Assembly (NCBI RefSeq): GCF_000821065.1
Contig: NZ_CDGG01000001.1
Location: forward strand, 682,001-746,000
Source: Oceanobacillus oncorhynchi
Lineage (GTDB): Bacteria > Bacillota > Bacilli > Bacillales > Amphibacillaceae
Direction of reading: 5' to 3'
Length of the DNA: 64,000 nt
Translations under genes and position numbers: made by a program
The notes under the pieces: model-generated
The model's database searches: none
What the model saw: only the letters and a program-made list of their open reading frames with translations
What the model was told of the DNA's origin: nothing
In this document: one piece after another, positions 23,989-33,440 of the stretch
How the letters are laid out: the number at the start of each line of letters is the position of its first letter
How positions within the stretch are numbered: position 1 is the stretch's first letter

Positions 23989-25347
23989 CGATTCTATTCC
24001 TTACCTCCCTGACTCAATTGTTAGTTTATTTAACATTCAGATAATTAGTGTTTTCTTTAGATATTCTGCTCATATTTTTCTTTTATATGGTGCAATATAA
24101 AAGAAAAGCAATATATACAGGTAAACAGTGACCCTGTTTGCAGTTGGCTGTGAAAGGTATATTATCAATAAACGCGGAAAAATAAATTTAATTACCTGTG
24201 TAAATGCAGATGTATTTAACGCTACAATAAAAATATCTTCATAAAGCGACAAACCATTTGGGAATAAAGATATGTATTCTCCCTAGACTTGAAATATGCA
24301 CGCGCGAAGTTTACTCCTTACTAGAAAGGCTTTTAATGAAGAACCCAAAGATTATAGCAAATAGTAACATTAATAAAGCATAATTAATAGCTCTTTATGG
24401 ACCTGTCAACTCCATTCAATTGACGTACTGTACAAAAAAGCTGATTGTTGATCTTAAAGCAAATGCTCAGTTCGATTGTGATTTAATTTCCAAATACGTG
24501 GTCTAACTCCATTATCTATAGATGGTGTTGGCTTTTAGGCTTATCTTTAGCTGCTCATACTAAGAGATGAGATGAAAAGTAAGGACGGATATAAAAAGAA
24601 TAGCCGCACCGTATATGATATAAAATATCACGTTATTTTGGTAACCAAGTATCGATATAAAGTATTACGTGGAGAAATCGCAGTAAGAACATAGGTATTA
24701 ATAAGACAAAGGTGTGAAGGAAGAGGAATAACCATCTTGCAAGGAATTTTGGGGGGAATAATATTCATATTTACTTCTAAAATGTTTTACTAATCTAGTA
24801 CCAAGTAAAATCATGCAGTACCTAAAAGAAAGACTTTGTTGATTACTTCAAAATTAGTTTCCAGAGATAAAAAAAGAGATGCTGGGGGCAGCATTTTTTG
24901 GCGTCAGTAGGTAAAGTAAATGAGGGAACGGTTAGAAACTATAATAACGAAGAAAAAACATTTCGAATAGAAGGTTAAGTTCAGTCTTAGTAACGACATT
25001 AGTCATCGATATTTATGTTCAGATCAACATGCTTTAGCAGGGTAGGTCGTTTAATTGTTTTATACTTTGTTTCCTGTTCCCCTTTATAGATAAACTACTT
25101 TTTTATTCTAATTTCTATCATGTATTACTGCACATTAAAAAATTCAAAACAAATCGCCTAATAAATTCTAATTGGTATTTCTATAGTAACTTGAATAAAA
25201 CCAATACTTTTTACATGTTTTGATAAGAGATAGTTTAAAATGAATGAAGAATATAACTCATTGAAATTTATCATGTATAAATTAAAATAGTGTAGTATAG
25301 TAGACTTTAATTTTTAAGTAACAATGAATTTGGAGGCATAGTAAATT
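23989..25347 (+). pseudogene. Decayed IS200/IS605-family tnpA in a gene-poor stretch
   Basis: The only recognisable content is a TnpA (Y1 transposase) relic at about 24572-24980. It starts MKSKDGYKKNSRTVYDIKYH, continues VILVTKYRYKVLRGEIA to a TAG, and then reappears in shifted frames: VLIRQRCEGRGITILQG, NHIHIYF, and a final GGSIFWRQ. The HxH motif of the HUH transposase (HIH) survives but several stops and frameshifts make it dead. Conserved flanks such as TTATGTTCAGATCAACATGC near 25012 may be the element's right end. No associated tnpB was seen. Confidence 0.75.
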
Positions 25348-26361
25348 ATGAGAATTGGGTACTTACGTAACTTTAAACAACCTCAACAATTAGCAGGTTT
25401 AATTGCTTCAGTTGCACAAACTAAAAGAGTAGATATATTATATTTCACCCCTAAAGATGTTGACGTAAGGAGAAGCAGGATTAGAGGATTGCTTTATAAG
25501 GACGGTGAATGGAAGCTCGTAAAAGCAAAAATACCTAAAATCATTGATGTGAATTCTAATTGTTTAAAACATAGGGAAGTTATCAGACACTTGAGAAAGC
25601 GAGCTCATCTAACTGAAAATGGAAAAAATCGTTTATCAAAACTATCATTGCAAGAACAATTGAAGGCAGACTCAAACTATCAAAAATTTACTATACCCAC
25701 AAAGAACTGTTCTTCCTTCTCGGAAATTGAAGAATTTCTTAATGAATACGACGATATTGTTTTACGACCTATACACAGTAAACAAGCAGAAGGTGTATAT
25801 AAAATTACAAAAATTAGCCCGATGAAGTATATTTTAGACTATTACAACACTTCAATAGAAGTCTCTTATGAAGAGCTCGCCACATTTTGTAAAAACGAAA
25901 TTCTCAAAAAAAATTATATTATACAAAAATACATAGATTCAGTAACGCCAGAGAAAAATTCCTTCGATTTGCGAATTCATTTCGAAAAGACTGGATATGG
26001 AAATTGGCGAATTATTAGTAACCAGATTCGCATTGGTCTCAATCAAAAAACTACAACAAATTGGAGACAAGGGGGAGGAATTATTGATACAGATATATTT
26101 ATGAAATTAAAATACGGCAGTGAAGCAGAAATAAAACTAGAGCAAATGAAAGAATATGGACTTCAATTAGCAGCAAAAATAGAATTACTTAGAAAAACAA
26201 AACTAGCTACTTTAAGTATAGATTTAGGGATAGATCATAATGATGATATATTTATATTTGAAGCAAATGATGCTCCTGTAACGACAAATTTACTTGGTGA
26301 AATAGCTATGTTAAGAACAGATTATTACCGATATTTATTAAAAACAATTAAAGATAATTAA
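25348..26361 (+). CDS. YheC/YheD-type ATP-grasp protein
   Basis: The 337-residue protein starts MRIGYLRNFKQPQQLAGLIA, behind TTTGGAGG. The ATP-grasp motifs are IVLRPIHSKQAEGVYKI near 135 (usual VKP Lys replaced by Arg), NYIIQKYIDSVTPEKNSFDLRIHFEK near 190 and ATLSIDLGIDHNDDIFIFEAND near 290. Compared with the pair at 19558 and 26907 it is a diverged member and closer to the split gene at 901-3295. It precedes another family gene in the same direction after 545 bp. Lys-to-Arg in the nucleotide lobe may alter ATP binding. Function unproven. Confidence 0.84.
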   Translation: MRIGYLRNFKQPQQLAGLIASVAQTKRVDILYFTPKDVDVRRSRIRGLLYKDGEWKLVKAKIPKIIDVNSNCLKHREVIRHLRKRAHLTENGKNRLSKLSLQEQLKADSNYQKFTIPTKNCSSFSEIEEFLNEYDDIVLRPIHSKQAEGVYKITKISPMKYILDYYNTSIEVSYEELATFCKNEILKKNYIIQKYIDSVTPEKNSFDLRIHFEKTGYGNWRIISNQIRIGLNQKTTTNWRQGGGIIDTDIFMKLKYGSEAEIKLEQMKEYGLQLAAKIELLRKTKLATLSIDLGIDHNDDIFIFEANDAPVTTNLLGEIAMLRTDYYRYLLKTIKDN

Positions 26362-26906
26362 ACTAAAAGAGGAAGGACAAAACGACTTCTTTCTCTTCCT
26401 CAGTGCAAATTGCTTAGTGCATTTCGTTATAGAGTAATTGTAAAGCGTGCTGCTTTTACGACTGCAATTTGATACAATCTCTGTATGAAAATATGACAAA
26501 GCTAATTGTGATGCTACAAATCTCAATTGAGACAAGAATTTAGAACAGGTATGAAATTTATTTCCCTAAGGAAGTCTGGTATCCTAGACTCTCTTATCCA
26601 CACGTTGATAATGAAAATCACCAAACGCTTTTTGTGGACAACAAGATACGTATTTCCTTTTCGGGGCCGGATTTTCAGAAAACATTTGATGCGTTCTTTC
26701 CCGATTGAAATATTGGAGAAATATATATTTTCACGAAAAAAGCCTTTATTTTTTGATAGTAAATAGTAAAAATGGTACATCTTAAAACTTGACAAATGCG
26801 TCACTATCATTTTTTAAAAAAATTTATACTTCAAATTAATTTCTATTGTGGTAGAATTATATCTAGATAACTAGGATAACGAATGATTAGGAGGAGAATT
26901 GATTCC
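26362..26906 (+). other. Gene-poor gap with a possible coding relic
   Basis: No intact gene is supported. In one plus frame, bases 26592-26703 read like protein (SYPHVDNENHQTLFV, then KIRISFSGPDFQKTFDAFF) before a stop, flanked by out-of-frame sequence. This may be a decayed gene that I cannot name. An imperfect GAGGAAG...CTTCCTC hairpin at 26370-26400 may end the preceding gene. Confidence 0.35.
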
Positions 26907-27938
26907 ATGTTAGTAGGACTACTGCAACCTTTCAAAGAACCAACAGATCTGGCAAAAGAAATATCCATCGAAGCACAATCTAAAGGAATCGAGATTCTGT
27001 ATATGAACCCAAGCGATATCAACGAAGATGACCATATAGCCTCCGGGTTGGTTTTAAAGGGAGATACATGGGAAGATACAGAGATGCCTATCCCAGAAAT
27101 TATTGATGTTTCTGCATTCTGTTTAAAATCCAAACAAAAAATAGCCTATTTACAAGATCGCGCATACTTAACTGAAGGTGGGAGAAATAAAATCTCAAAA
27201 GAGAAGGTACAGAAAGTAATGGAGCAAGATGAACATTTACAACAGTATGCCATTCCAACATCCAGATGTAAAACATTCTCTGTTATTAAAGGCTATTTAT
27301 TAAAATATGGCGAAGTTGTTGTCAAGCCTATCTATAGTCAATTAGGGGAGAAAATATATAAAATATCACAAGTAAATAAAGATGAGTTCATTATCGGTTA
27401 CAATAAAACTAGCCAAAAAATGAATTTACAGGAAACTTTTTCATATTTTCAAAATATCATTTCAAAAGATAAATTTATTGTTCAAAAATACATTCCTTCC
27501 AGAACACATTTTGGGGATCCCTTTGACTGTCGTGCCCATTTGGAGAAAAATAAAGAAGGAAAATGGGTAATTGCAAAAAAATATATTAGAGTCGGAATAG
27601 GTCAGCAGGTTGCTTCCAATATTGGACAAAATAGCAGCATGCTGGATACCGGTATGTTTTTTAAACTAAAATTCGAAAAAGATGCACAATCAATTAATGA
27701 TCATATAAATTCCTTTGCATTAAATATGGCCAAAAAAATAGAAACAGTACGAAAGCAGAAGTTGGTAACACTTGGCCTAGATATTGGAATAGACGATAGT
27801 AAAAGACTCTTTCTTTTTGAAGCAAACAGTGCTCCAGACACTTCTTTACTACAAGAGGAAGTAGCTAAATTGCGTACGGATTATTATACTTATTTATTGA
27901 AAGCAAATGTCGAGCTTATTCCAAAGGAAATTGTTTAA
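26907..27938 (+). CDS. YheC/YheD-type ATP-grasp protein
   Basis: The 343-residue protein starts MLVGLLQPFKEPTDLAKEIS. The ATG at 26907 follows AGGAGGAGAATTGATTCC, a segment also present before the paralogue at 20589; an earlier in-frame ATG at 26883 overlaps it. ATP-grasp motifs: VVVKPIYSQLGEKIYKI near 150, FIVQKYIPSRTHFGDPFDCR near 205 and VTLGLDIGIDDSKRLFLFEANSAPD near 300. Unlike its twin it keeps the consensus EANSAPD end, so it is the better candidate for the active copy. Spore-related function is inferred from the YheC/D family only. Confidence 0.85.
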   Translation: MLVGLLQPFKEPTDLAKEISIEAQSKGIEILYMNPSDINEDDHIASGLVLKGDTWEDTEMPIPEIIDVSAFCLKSKQKIAYLQDRAYLTEGGRNKISKEKVQKVMEQDEHLQQYAIPTSRCKTFSVIKGYLLKYGEVVVKPIYSQLGEKIYKISQVNKDEFIIGYNKTSQKMNLQETFSYFQNIISKDKFIVQKYIPSRTHFGDPFDCRAHLEKNKEGKWVIAKKYIRVGIGQQVASNIGQNSSMLDTGMFFKLKFEKDAQSINDHINSFALNMAKKIETVRKQKLVTLGLDIGIDDSKRLFLFEANSAPDTSLLQEEVAKLRTDYYTYLLKANVELIPKEIV

Positions 27939-27989
27939 AATTCAAGGATTTTCTTTTCCTATTCAACCAGAAGTTCTAGTGCTTATTCC

Positions 27990-28830
27990 AAATCATTAAA
28001 ACGATACAAGGCGCAAAGTTGCTGATGAATGTGCATGACTTGGGCCAATTCAGGAGATATCTCTCCCATTGACCCAGCCGTTTCTGTTCTTATTTTGTTA
28101 AATCGTCAAAGGCTCCGGTGAACAGGTCTTTATCTCGTTTCAGGTCATTACGTTGTTGCTTGCTCATCGGTTTAAACGACTTTCCGAACTTCGTCCCAAT
28201 CCTTGGTAAATGCTGCTTGGATAACATGGAATGCATTGATTACCACAATAGCGCTTTGGGAGGTTTGAACAGCAATTTTATAATCTTACCACATATCAAT
28301 GGCAGCCGCCATGACATGTTCGGGCTGAGCTAATTCCCGAAGGATCTTCATGACTTCATTTTTGAGCTGGCTTTCATGCACCAGAAACAATTGTGGACGC
28401 CATGGAACAGAGAGAGTCTATATGACAAGACGATATTTGTCTTTTCCTTTCGCCAAACTAACCTTGTCTATTTCAATTAACGACAGCTTAGAATGCTCAG
28501 CAAGACCGGGGTGCTCCGAATAGTTCTCCAACGCATGAATTCGTTCATTTTGACCGCTGCGATGAATGACTTCCCTAACAGCTATAAAAGTACGATCGGC
28601 AGTGGCGTGCAGAAATGCTTTGTAACCGATCTTGGGAATGCATTGATATCGTTCCAGCCAAGGCAAAGGCTACATAAACGTATGATGGTAAGTTTCACAT
28701 AAAAAACGATGGTGATGGAAATAATCAATAATAGGAGTACCATTGTGAGAACTGGCAATAACCTGTTTACGATGATATTCATGTACTTTGGTGATCCAAA
28801 AAACGATCGGGACAATGAACTCCCTGATTG
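27990..28830 (-). pseudogene. Decayed ISL3-family transposase
   Basis: Reading the minus strand in pieces gives an ISL3-type transposase: PWLERYQCIPKIGYKAFLHA near 28670, SLIEIDKVSLAKGKDKYRLVI near 28450, then, after a stop, PEHVMAAAIDMW near 28300, VVINAFHVIQAAF near 28230 and DLFTGAFDDLTK near 28110. The DDE-type core (IDMW, then VINAFHV, normally VIDKFHV) is recognisable, with several stops and frame changes. No clear terminal repeats were identified. The small open frames here are debris of this gene. Confidence 0.72.
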
Positions 28831-29245
28831 ATTAACTGAATGTGATGGAATACTCTTGCGTTTAGATAGCTAAATGGAATTTCTTCTTGATAATAAATAA
28901 CAAAAGGCATTTCATTTCCATTATTCATTATGATATAATAGTAAAGTATCCATATCATCCTTTTGTTGGTATTTGTGTGAATACTTTACCAATATGACAG
29001 ATGGTTTGGATTTTTCTTTTTTTAATCTAATTTGTCGGATTATGTTCACCATAAGTTGTAACTGAATGAGAGCATTAAAATTTGATAATAATAAACCTTG
29101 TATTCCTTTTATTTAGTAATGAGAGGATGAGCGATAGTTAAGTTTGGTGAATATATTGCTATTCCTATAAACATTAAACATACTCCAACAAAATAACCTA
29201 CCATATGGTAGAAAAACATAAAGTGATTTTATAGGAGGGAACTTC
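28831..29245. other. Intergenic region upstream of ugd
   Basis: AT-rich DNA with no gene seen. AGGAGG lies just before the TTG start of ugd at 29246. No clear operator could be recognised. Confidence 0.5.
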
Positions 29246-30577
29246 TTGAAAAACATAGCAGTAGCCGGCACCGGTTACGTCGGTCTCGTAACCGGCGTGT
29301 GTATGGCAGAAAACGGACATAACGTAATATGCGTTGATATAGATGAACAAAAAGTAAAAATGATGCGAGAAGGAATCTCTCCAATCTATGAAGTAGGACT
29401 GGAAGGATTGATGCGTAGGAACATTGAAGCTGGCCGATTGCATTTTACCACTGATTATCCATCTGCGTATAAAGAAGCGGATGCTGTATTTATTGGTGTT
29501 GGTACACCGGAAAAAGAAGATGGGTCAGCGAACTTGCAATATGTAGAAACAGTGGCAATACAAATTGCTGAGTCTGTTGCAAAAGATTGTTTAGCTGTAA
29601 TTAAATCAACGGTACCAATTGGCACGAATGATAAAATTGAGGAGCTTATTAATAAGTCACTTGTTAATGATGTTAGAGTCGAAGTGGCATCTAACCCTGA
29701 ATTCCTTGCACAAGGATCTGCCGTAAAAGATACATTAGAGGCAGCTCGCATCGTTATCGGTACGGAGAGTGAATGGGCAGAGAATCTTTTAACAGAGATT
29801 TATACACCGTTTAACCTGCCAATTGTATCTGTCAATCGTCGTTCTGCTGAGATGATTAAATATGCTTCTAATGACTTTCTTGCTTTAAAAATCTCTTACA
29901 TGAATGATATTGCAAACCTATGTGAATTGGTTGGTGCAGATATTCAAGATGTTGCTGAAGGAATGAGTTATGATGACCGTATTGGCAGCAAGTTCTTAAA
30001 TGCTGGTATTGGTTATGGGGGATCTTGTTTCCCGAAAGACACTAGTGCTTTAGAGTATCTTGCAAGACAATATGGATATGACTTGAGGACAATGCAAGCA
30101 ACGATTAAGATAAATTCTGAACAAAAATTGAAATTGTATGATAAAGCGAAGCAGCGGTTAGAAACGTTTGAAGGTATCAAGGTAGCAGTACTGGGTTTAA
30201 CATTTAAACCAGGTACAGATGACCTTCGTGAAGCTCCGTCACTTGCAAATGTCCCATTGCTTTTAGAACAAGGGGCAGATATCTATGCATATGATCCAAT
30301 CGGGGTCGATAACTTTAAACAGTTTTATTCAGAAGGAAGTCATGGGCAGGGGAATATCACTTACGTGGATAGTCCGGAAGATGCTTTAAAAGGAGCAGCT
30401 GCATGTCTCATCTTCACAGAGTGGGGAGAGATTAAAGCTGTTACCCCAAATCAGTATAAAGATTTAATGCAGACTCCATTGGTGTTTGATGGTAGAAATA
30501 TTTATAATGTTCAGGAAATGGCTGATAATGGAGTGGAGTATCATTCTATTGGCAGACCGGTTAAGAATATAAATTAA
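29246..30577 (+). CDS. ugd: UDP-glucose 6-dehydrogenase
   Basis: The 443-residue enzyme oxidises UDP-glucose to UDP-glucuronate with two NAD. It has the Rossmann start VAGTGYVGLVTGVCMAENGHNV, the central helix domain (ASNDFLALKISYMNDIANLCE) and the active-site Cys near residue 260 in GIGYGGSCFPKDTSAL, plus the C-terminal UDP-binding domain (GLTFKPGTDDLREAPS). A TTG start follows AGGAGGG. The product feeds teichuronic acid, capsule or other uronate polymers (TuaD in B. subtilis), but no glycosyltransferase operon is adjacent. It is flanked by transposon relics on the left. Confidence 0.94.
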   Translation: MKNIAVAGTGYVGLVTGVCMAENGHNVICVDIDEQKVKMMREGISPIYEVGLEGLMRRNIEAGRLHFTTDYPSAYKEADAVFIGVGTPEKEDGSANLQYVETVAIQIAESVAKDCLAVIKSTVPIGTNDKIEELINKSLVNDVRVEVASNPEFLAQGSAVKDTLEAARIVIGTESEWAENLLTEIYTPFNLPIVSVNRRSAEMIKYASNDFLALKISYMNDIANLCELVGADIQDVAEGMSYDDRIGSKFLNAGIGYGGSCFPKDTSALEYLARQYGYDLRTMQATIKINSEQKLKLYDKAKQRLETFEGIKVAVLGLTFKPGTDDLREAPSLANVPLLLEQGADIYAYDPIGVDNFKQFYSEGSHGQGNITYVDSPEDALKGAAACLIFTEWGEIKAVTPNQYKDLMQTPLVFDGRNIYNVQEMADNGVEYHSIGRPVKNIN

Positions 30578-30673
30578 TTAGTGCATTTTGATTTAACTAG
30601 CATATTTATTAGCAGCAGTTTACGGTTGGGCATATAGATATTATTATGAATTGAAGAGTTGATAAGTAGGAGG

Positions 30674-30708
30674 GCCCTTGATATTTAGAATGAGGAATAT
30701 CAAGGGTC
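30674..30708 (+). terminator. Possible terminator after ugd
   Basis: GCCCTTGATATT pairs with AATATCAAGGGT; a short T-rich stretch (CGTTTCTAT) follows. The gap between here and 31037 shows no gene. Confidence 0.55.
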
Positions 30709-31036
30709 GTTTCTATACTTATAATATGTGTATATGTTGATCTCTCATTTTACATTCATTGTTTATGTAGTAAGTAGAACAAACATTAAACTTACTGAAT
30801 TAAAAGTAATTTGAGAAAGCACTTATTTGGGGCTGCTTTTATATGGATCAATCTTATGAACTGGAGTGTGGGATCATTTCTTTTCACCTGCTAAAATATG
30901 TTAAATAATAGTCATGATATAATCCTTTATTGCATCTAGGTGTATTTTTTCAAATAGATAGTCTTACTAAACTAGCTATTAAGATAAAGAGAGTCACTGC
31001 ATTTTGAGACAACATAATAGAAGTAAAAAAGAGTCT

Positions 31037-31132
31037 GTATGATTACGGCCAAGGAAATGTACCACTTGCGCCATCTTTTTTACCAGTGATTGCCACAGAA
31101 CTTACCACCTGTTGCCACCGCATTTACCAATT
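31037..31132 (-). repeat. IS21-end-like repeat array, copy A
   Basis: On the minus strand, units of about 22 bases begin GGTA and contain TGGC (GGTAAATGCGGTGGCAACAG and next units), ending GGTACATTTCC...CCGTAATCA. Copy B at 34366-34457 is a related array in the opposite orientation. Multiple GGTA/TGGC repeats of this period are typical of IS21-family ends. No istA or istB remains between them. Confidence 0.55.
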
Positions 31133-31244
31133 GGGAGATTTAAGATAACGTAGGCTTTTGATGTTCAACAATCGCGCCCGATTGAGGCAGAATCAAAGAG
31201 TCCATATTTGCAATATCCAACGTTTTTATCAACATTGATTATGG

Positions 31245-31619
31245 CTAATCAGTCATAACTTCAAATAGGCAACCATCTAAATTGGTCCAAAACAACCCAC
31301 GGGAAGCAAATGGGTGATCTGTGCGTCGATTTTCTGTTTCAAACGGGCTGTTCCCAAAGGCTACATTCCTTTTACGAAGTTGTTCATGAATCTGGTCAAA
31401 AGTATGTCCATCAACACTGAAAGCCAAATGCTGTTGTGGAGTATCATCCTCGATTGTCATAAAGAAAACAGAAAGATCGTCATTAACTTGCACTTCTGCA
31501 AACTTATTGTCTATCCCTTCATAACCATTAAGTTTTAGGCCCATATTCTCTGCAAATTCGTGTGCAGCTTTATCATTATTTTTAGCGAATACCACTGTGT
31601 GGTTAAGTGTAATTGTCAA
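31245..31619 (-). CDS. VOC-family (glyoxalase/bleomycin-resistance fold) protein
   Basis: The 124-residue protein has the vicinal-oxygen-chelate pattern, two beta-alpha-beta-beta-beta halves: MTITLNHTVVFAKNND...FAEVQVNDDLSVFFMT, then QQHLAFSVDGHTFDQIHEQL...GLFWTNLDGCLFEVM. Possible metal ligands are His7 in the first strand, His66 in QHLAFSV and Glu near the end in CLFEVM. The TTG start at 31619 follows AAGGAGA. It lies 30 bp after the PadR regulator and is cotranscribed with it. Substrate unknown; it could be a dioxygenase, a lyase or a resistance protein. Confidence 0.78.
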   Translation of the reverse strand: MTITLNHTVVFAKNNDKAAHEFAENMGLKLNGYEGIDNKFAEVQVNDDLSVFFMTIEDDTPQQHLAFSVDGHTFDQIHEQLRKRNVAFGNSPFETENRRTDHPFASRGLFWTNLDGCLFEVMTD

Positions 31620-31648
31620 TTTAAAGTCTCCTTATATATTTTTAAAAA

Positions 31649-32314
31649 TTATTGTCCATCTGAGTTTTTCTCTTCGTCATCAACTATTTTCAAAAGCTCT
31701 GCCCGTGTTTTTTCGAGCAGGTTTTGTAGTTGTTCCTTCTTTTCGGGCTTTTCTATAGCTTGACGGCCCACCTTGAAAAATTCATGGAATAAACCCTGAA
31801 TGTCAGATCTTAAAGTCTGAATTTCGTCCAGGTCCACATTTTCAAGCACATTCATTCTTGAGTTAACAGGATCTTCATCTTGGTTTTTTTTCAAAAAGGC
31901 TTGCCCCTCATCTGTAAGATGATAAACTTTTTTCCGACCTTCTTTGATTACATTAACTAAATCTTGATCCTCAAGCATCTGTAGAATAGGATAAACGGAA
32001 CCGGGACTAGGCGAATAAAGCCCCTTAAACTTTTCCTCAAGCTCTTTGATTAATCCATATCCATGTCTTGATTGTTCTTGTAACAATTTTAATAAGACAA
32101 TCTTGAGATCACCACGCCCGAAGAAACGTTCACCACTAGTATCCTCACCAGATTCTTTGCCTGCGAAGATATGAGGTCTGCCTTGCCCGTCAAAGTTACC
32201 GTTTCCTATCCCAACTTCCGCGTCGAATCTGTTGCCTCTAAAGACACCATGATGATAAAAATGACTCTGTCCTTTTAAAAAAGGATATTGGGCCATATCA
32301 GGTCTTTTGTACAC
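31649..32314 (-). CDS. PadR-family regulator with His/Gly-rich N-terminus
   Basis: About 221 residues. The PadR winged helix is at about 70-140 (RGDLKIVLLKLLQEQSRHGYGLIKEL, then PSPGSVYPILQMLEDQDLV, then RKKVYHLTDEGQAFL), followed by a C-terminal helix for dimerisation. The first 60 residues (SHFYHHGVFRGNRFD and Gly-rich following part) resemble the loose leader of PadR proteins found with heme or metal-related systems. GTG at 32312-32314 is chosen since AGGAGG is eight bases upstream; a TTG two codons earlier is too close. Two palindromic operators sit immediately upstream, implying autoregulation of the padR-VOC pair. Confidence 0.85.
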   Translation of the reverse strand: MYKRPDMAQYPFLKGQSHFYHHGVFRGNRFDAEVGIGNGNFDGQGRPHIFAGKESGEDTSGERFFGRGDLKIVLLKLLQEQSRHGYGLIKELEEKFKGLYSPSPGSVYPILQMLEDQDLVNVIKEGRKKVYHLTDEGQAFLKKNQDEDPVNSRMNVLENVDLDEIQTLRSDIQGLFHEFFKVGRQAIEKPEKKEQLQNLLEKTRAELLKIVDDEEKNSDGQ

Positions 32315-32347
32315 ATTCAAAACCTCCTGTTAATTTTATTTTAAGTT

Positions 32348-32387
32348 AACGATATATCGTTACGCTAAGAATAAACGATATATCGTT
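32348..32387. promoter_or_regulatory. Twin palindromic operators of the PadR regulator
   Basis: The 14-bp palindrome AACGATATATCGTT occurs twice, at 32348-32361 and 32374-32387, 26 bp centre to centre. The two copies are extended symmetrically by GTTAAC at the outer sides. Placement 34 bp before the padR start suggests cooperative binding by its product. The rest of 32388-32708 shows no gene. Confidence 0.8.
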
Positions 32388-32708
32388 AACTGTCAAGTTG
32401 GTGAATATACTTTCTTCAGTTCATTTTACCTATAACACGCTTTACTTAGAATAATGCCCTCTCTTATTCAGGTCCTACAATGAAAAATAAGCGCTTATCC
32501 TTATTTAAGGATAACGCCTGTTTGTTGGAAAACTGAACCGTCAATATTTTAACGAATGTATACTCTACGCCCCGGCCATGTTCAACTTGGCGTTTCTCTA
32601 TGCTCTAACGACATTCTCGTCCGAGCAAAATAACTTAAATGGACTCGAAAAAAAGCAGTCATTGACTAGACACACTAACCTAGAAAGTCACGGAACTAAC
32701 GTTACCTG

Positions 32709-33287
32709 TTAGCGTGACACTCCTTTAAAAGACTGAGATCCACCAACTACAAATGATGCAATCTTTTTGGCTACTTCTTCCTTTTTTAAGGTATGTTTAC
32801 CAAGATACAATTGCAATCCACCTTCATGAATGATTTGTGATAAGATTGGCACGAACATATCCTTTTCAATATCTGAATACTTATAATCCAAACTTTTTGA
32901 TAAAAAACTCTTTAATTCATTTAGTATTTTTTCCTTCATTTGAGGTAAGGCCCATTTACCATAGCTGCTGCGACATTCAATATTCGGTTGTTGGTAAAAA
33001 TCGTATACTGCAAAAATGAGTTGATGTATGGTCTCCTCACCGAATTTCATATCATCTAAAGTATGACTTTCGATAGATGCTGAGGCAAAATCCCCCATAA
33101 TATAGTCAATTAAATCGTATTTATCATTAAAATGTGCATAAAATGTAGCCCGGTTAACCTGCGCTTCCTTTGTTATATTAGCTATTGTAATTTTTTCAAA
33201 ATCCTTTTGAGAAGCTAGATTGTAAAAAGCATTAATTAAGAACTGTTTTGTTTGTGTAATACGTAGGTTCCTTACTTTCGATGCCAT
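32709..33287 (-). CDS. TetR/AcrR-family regulator
   Basis: The 192-residue protein has an N-terminal helix-turn-helix (KQFLINAFYNLASQKDFEKITIANI, then VNRATFYAHFNDKYDLIDYI) and an all-helical ligand domain. The last residues (SQSFKGVSR) are normal in length for the family, whose second domain resembles the TetR_C_7 (DhaS-like) group. ATG at 33285-33287 follows GGAGGTGAG; the in-frame GTG at 33302 is upstream of that site. It is divergent from the SDR gene at 33441, with a palindrome between, which fits a repressor of that gene. Confidence 0.86.
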   Translation of the reverse strand: MASKVRNLRITQTKQFLINAFYNLASQKDFEKITIANITKEAQVNRATFYAHFNDKYDLIDYIMGDFASASIESHTLDDMKFGEETIHQLIFAVYDFYQQPNIECRSSYGKWALPQMKEKILNELKSFLSKSLDYKYSDIEKDMFVPILSQIIHEGGLQLYLGKHTLKKEEVAKKIASFVVGGSQSFKGVSR

Positions 33288-33320
33288 TGTCTCACCTCCC
33301 ACCCGACAATTTCGTAATGT

Positions 33321-33336
33321 TGTTGCTATAGCAACA
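33321..33336. promoter_or_regulatory. 16-bp palindromic operator between tetR and SDR genes
   Basis: TGTTGCTATAGCAACA is a perfect palindrome in the divergent region. Related half-sites (AGCAACACATGTTGTT) occur at about 33394-33410, closer to the SDR gene. Likely site of the TetR-type protein. Confidence 0.72.
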
Positions 33337-33440
33337 TTCGGCAGTAGATTGTTGGTTGTTGTAAAAATGTATTGGCTGTATAGTTTTCATTAAAGCAACA
33401 CATGTTGTTTTAATATATCACAGATTGGAGTTTATAAAAA

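Noticed and set aside
26523-26810. 95-residue minus-strand frame
   Set aside because: No family pattern and no ribosome site; the plus strand holds a more protein-like remnant.
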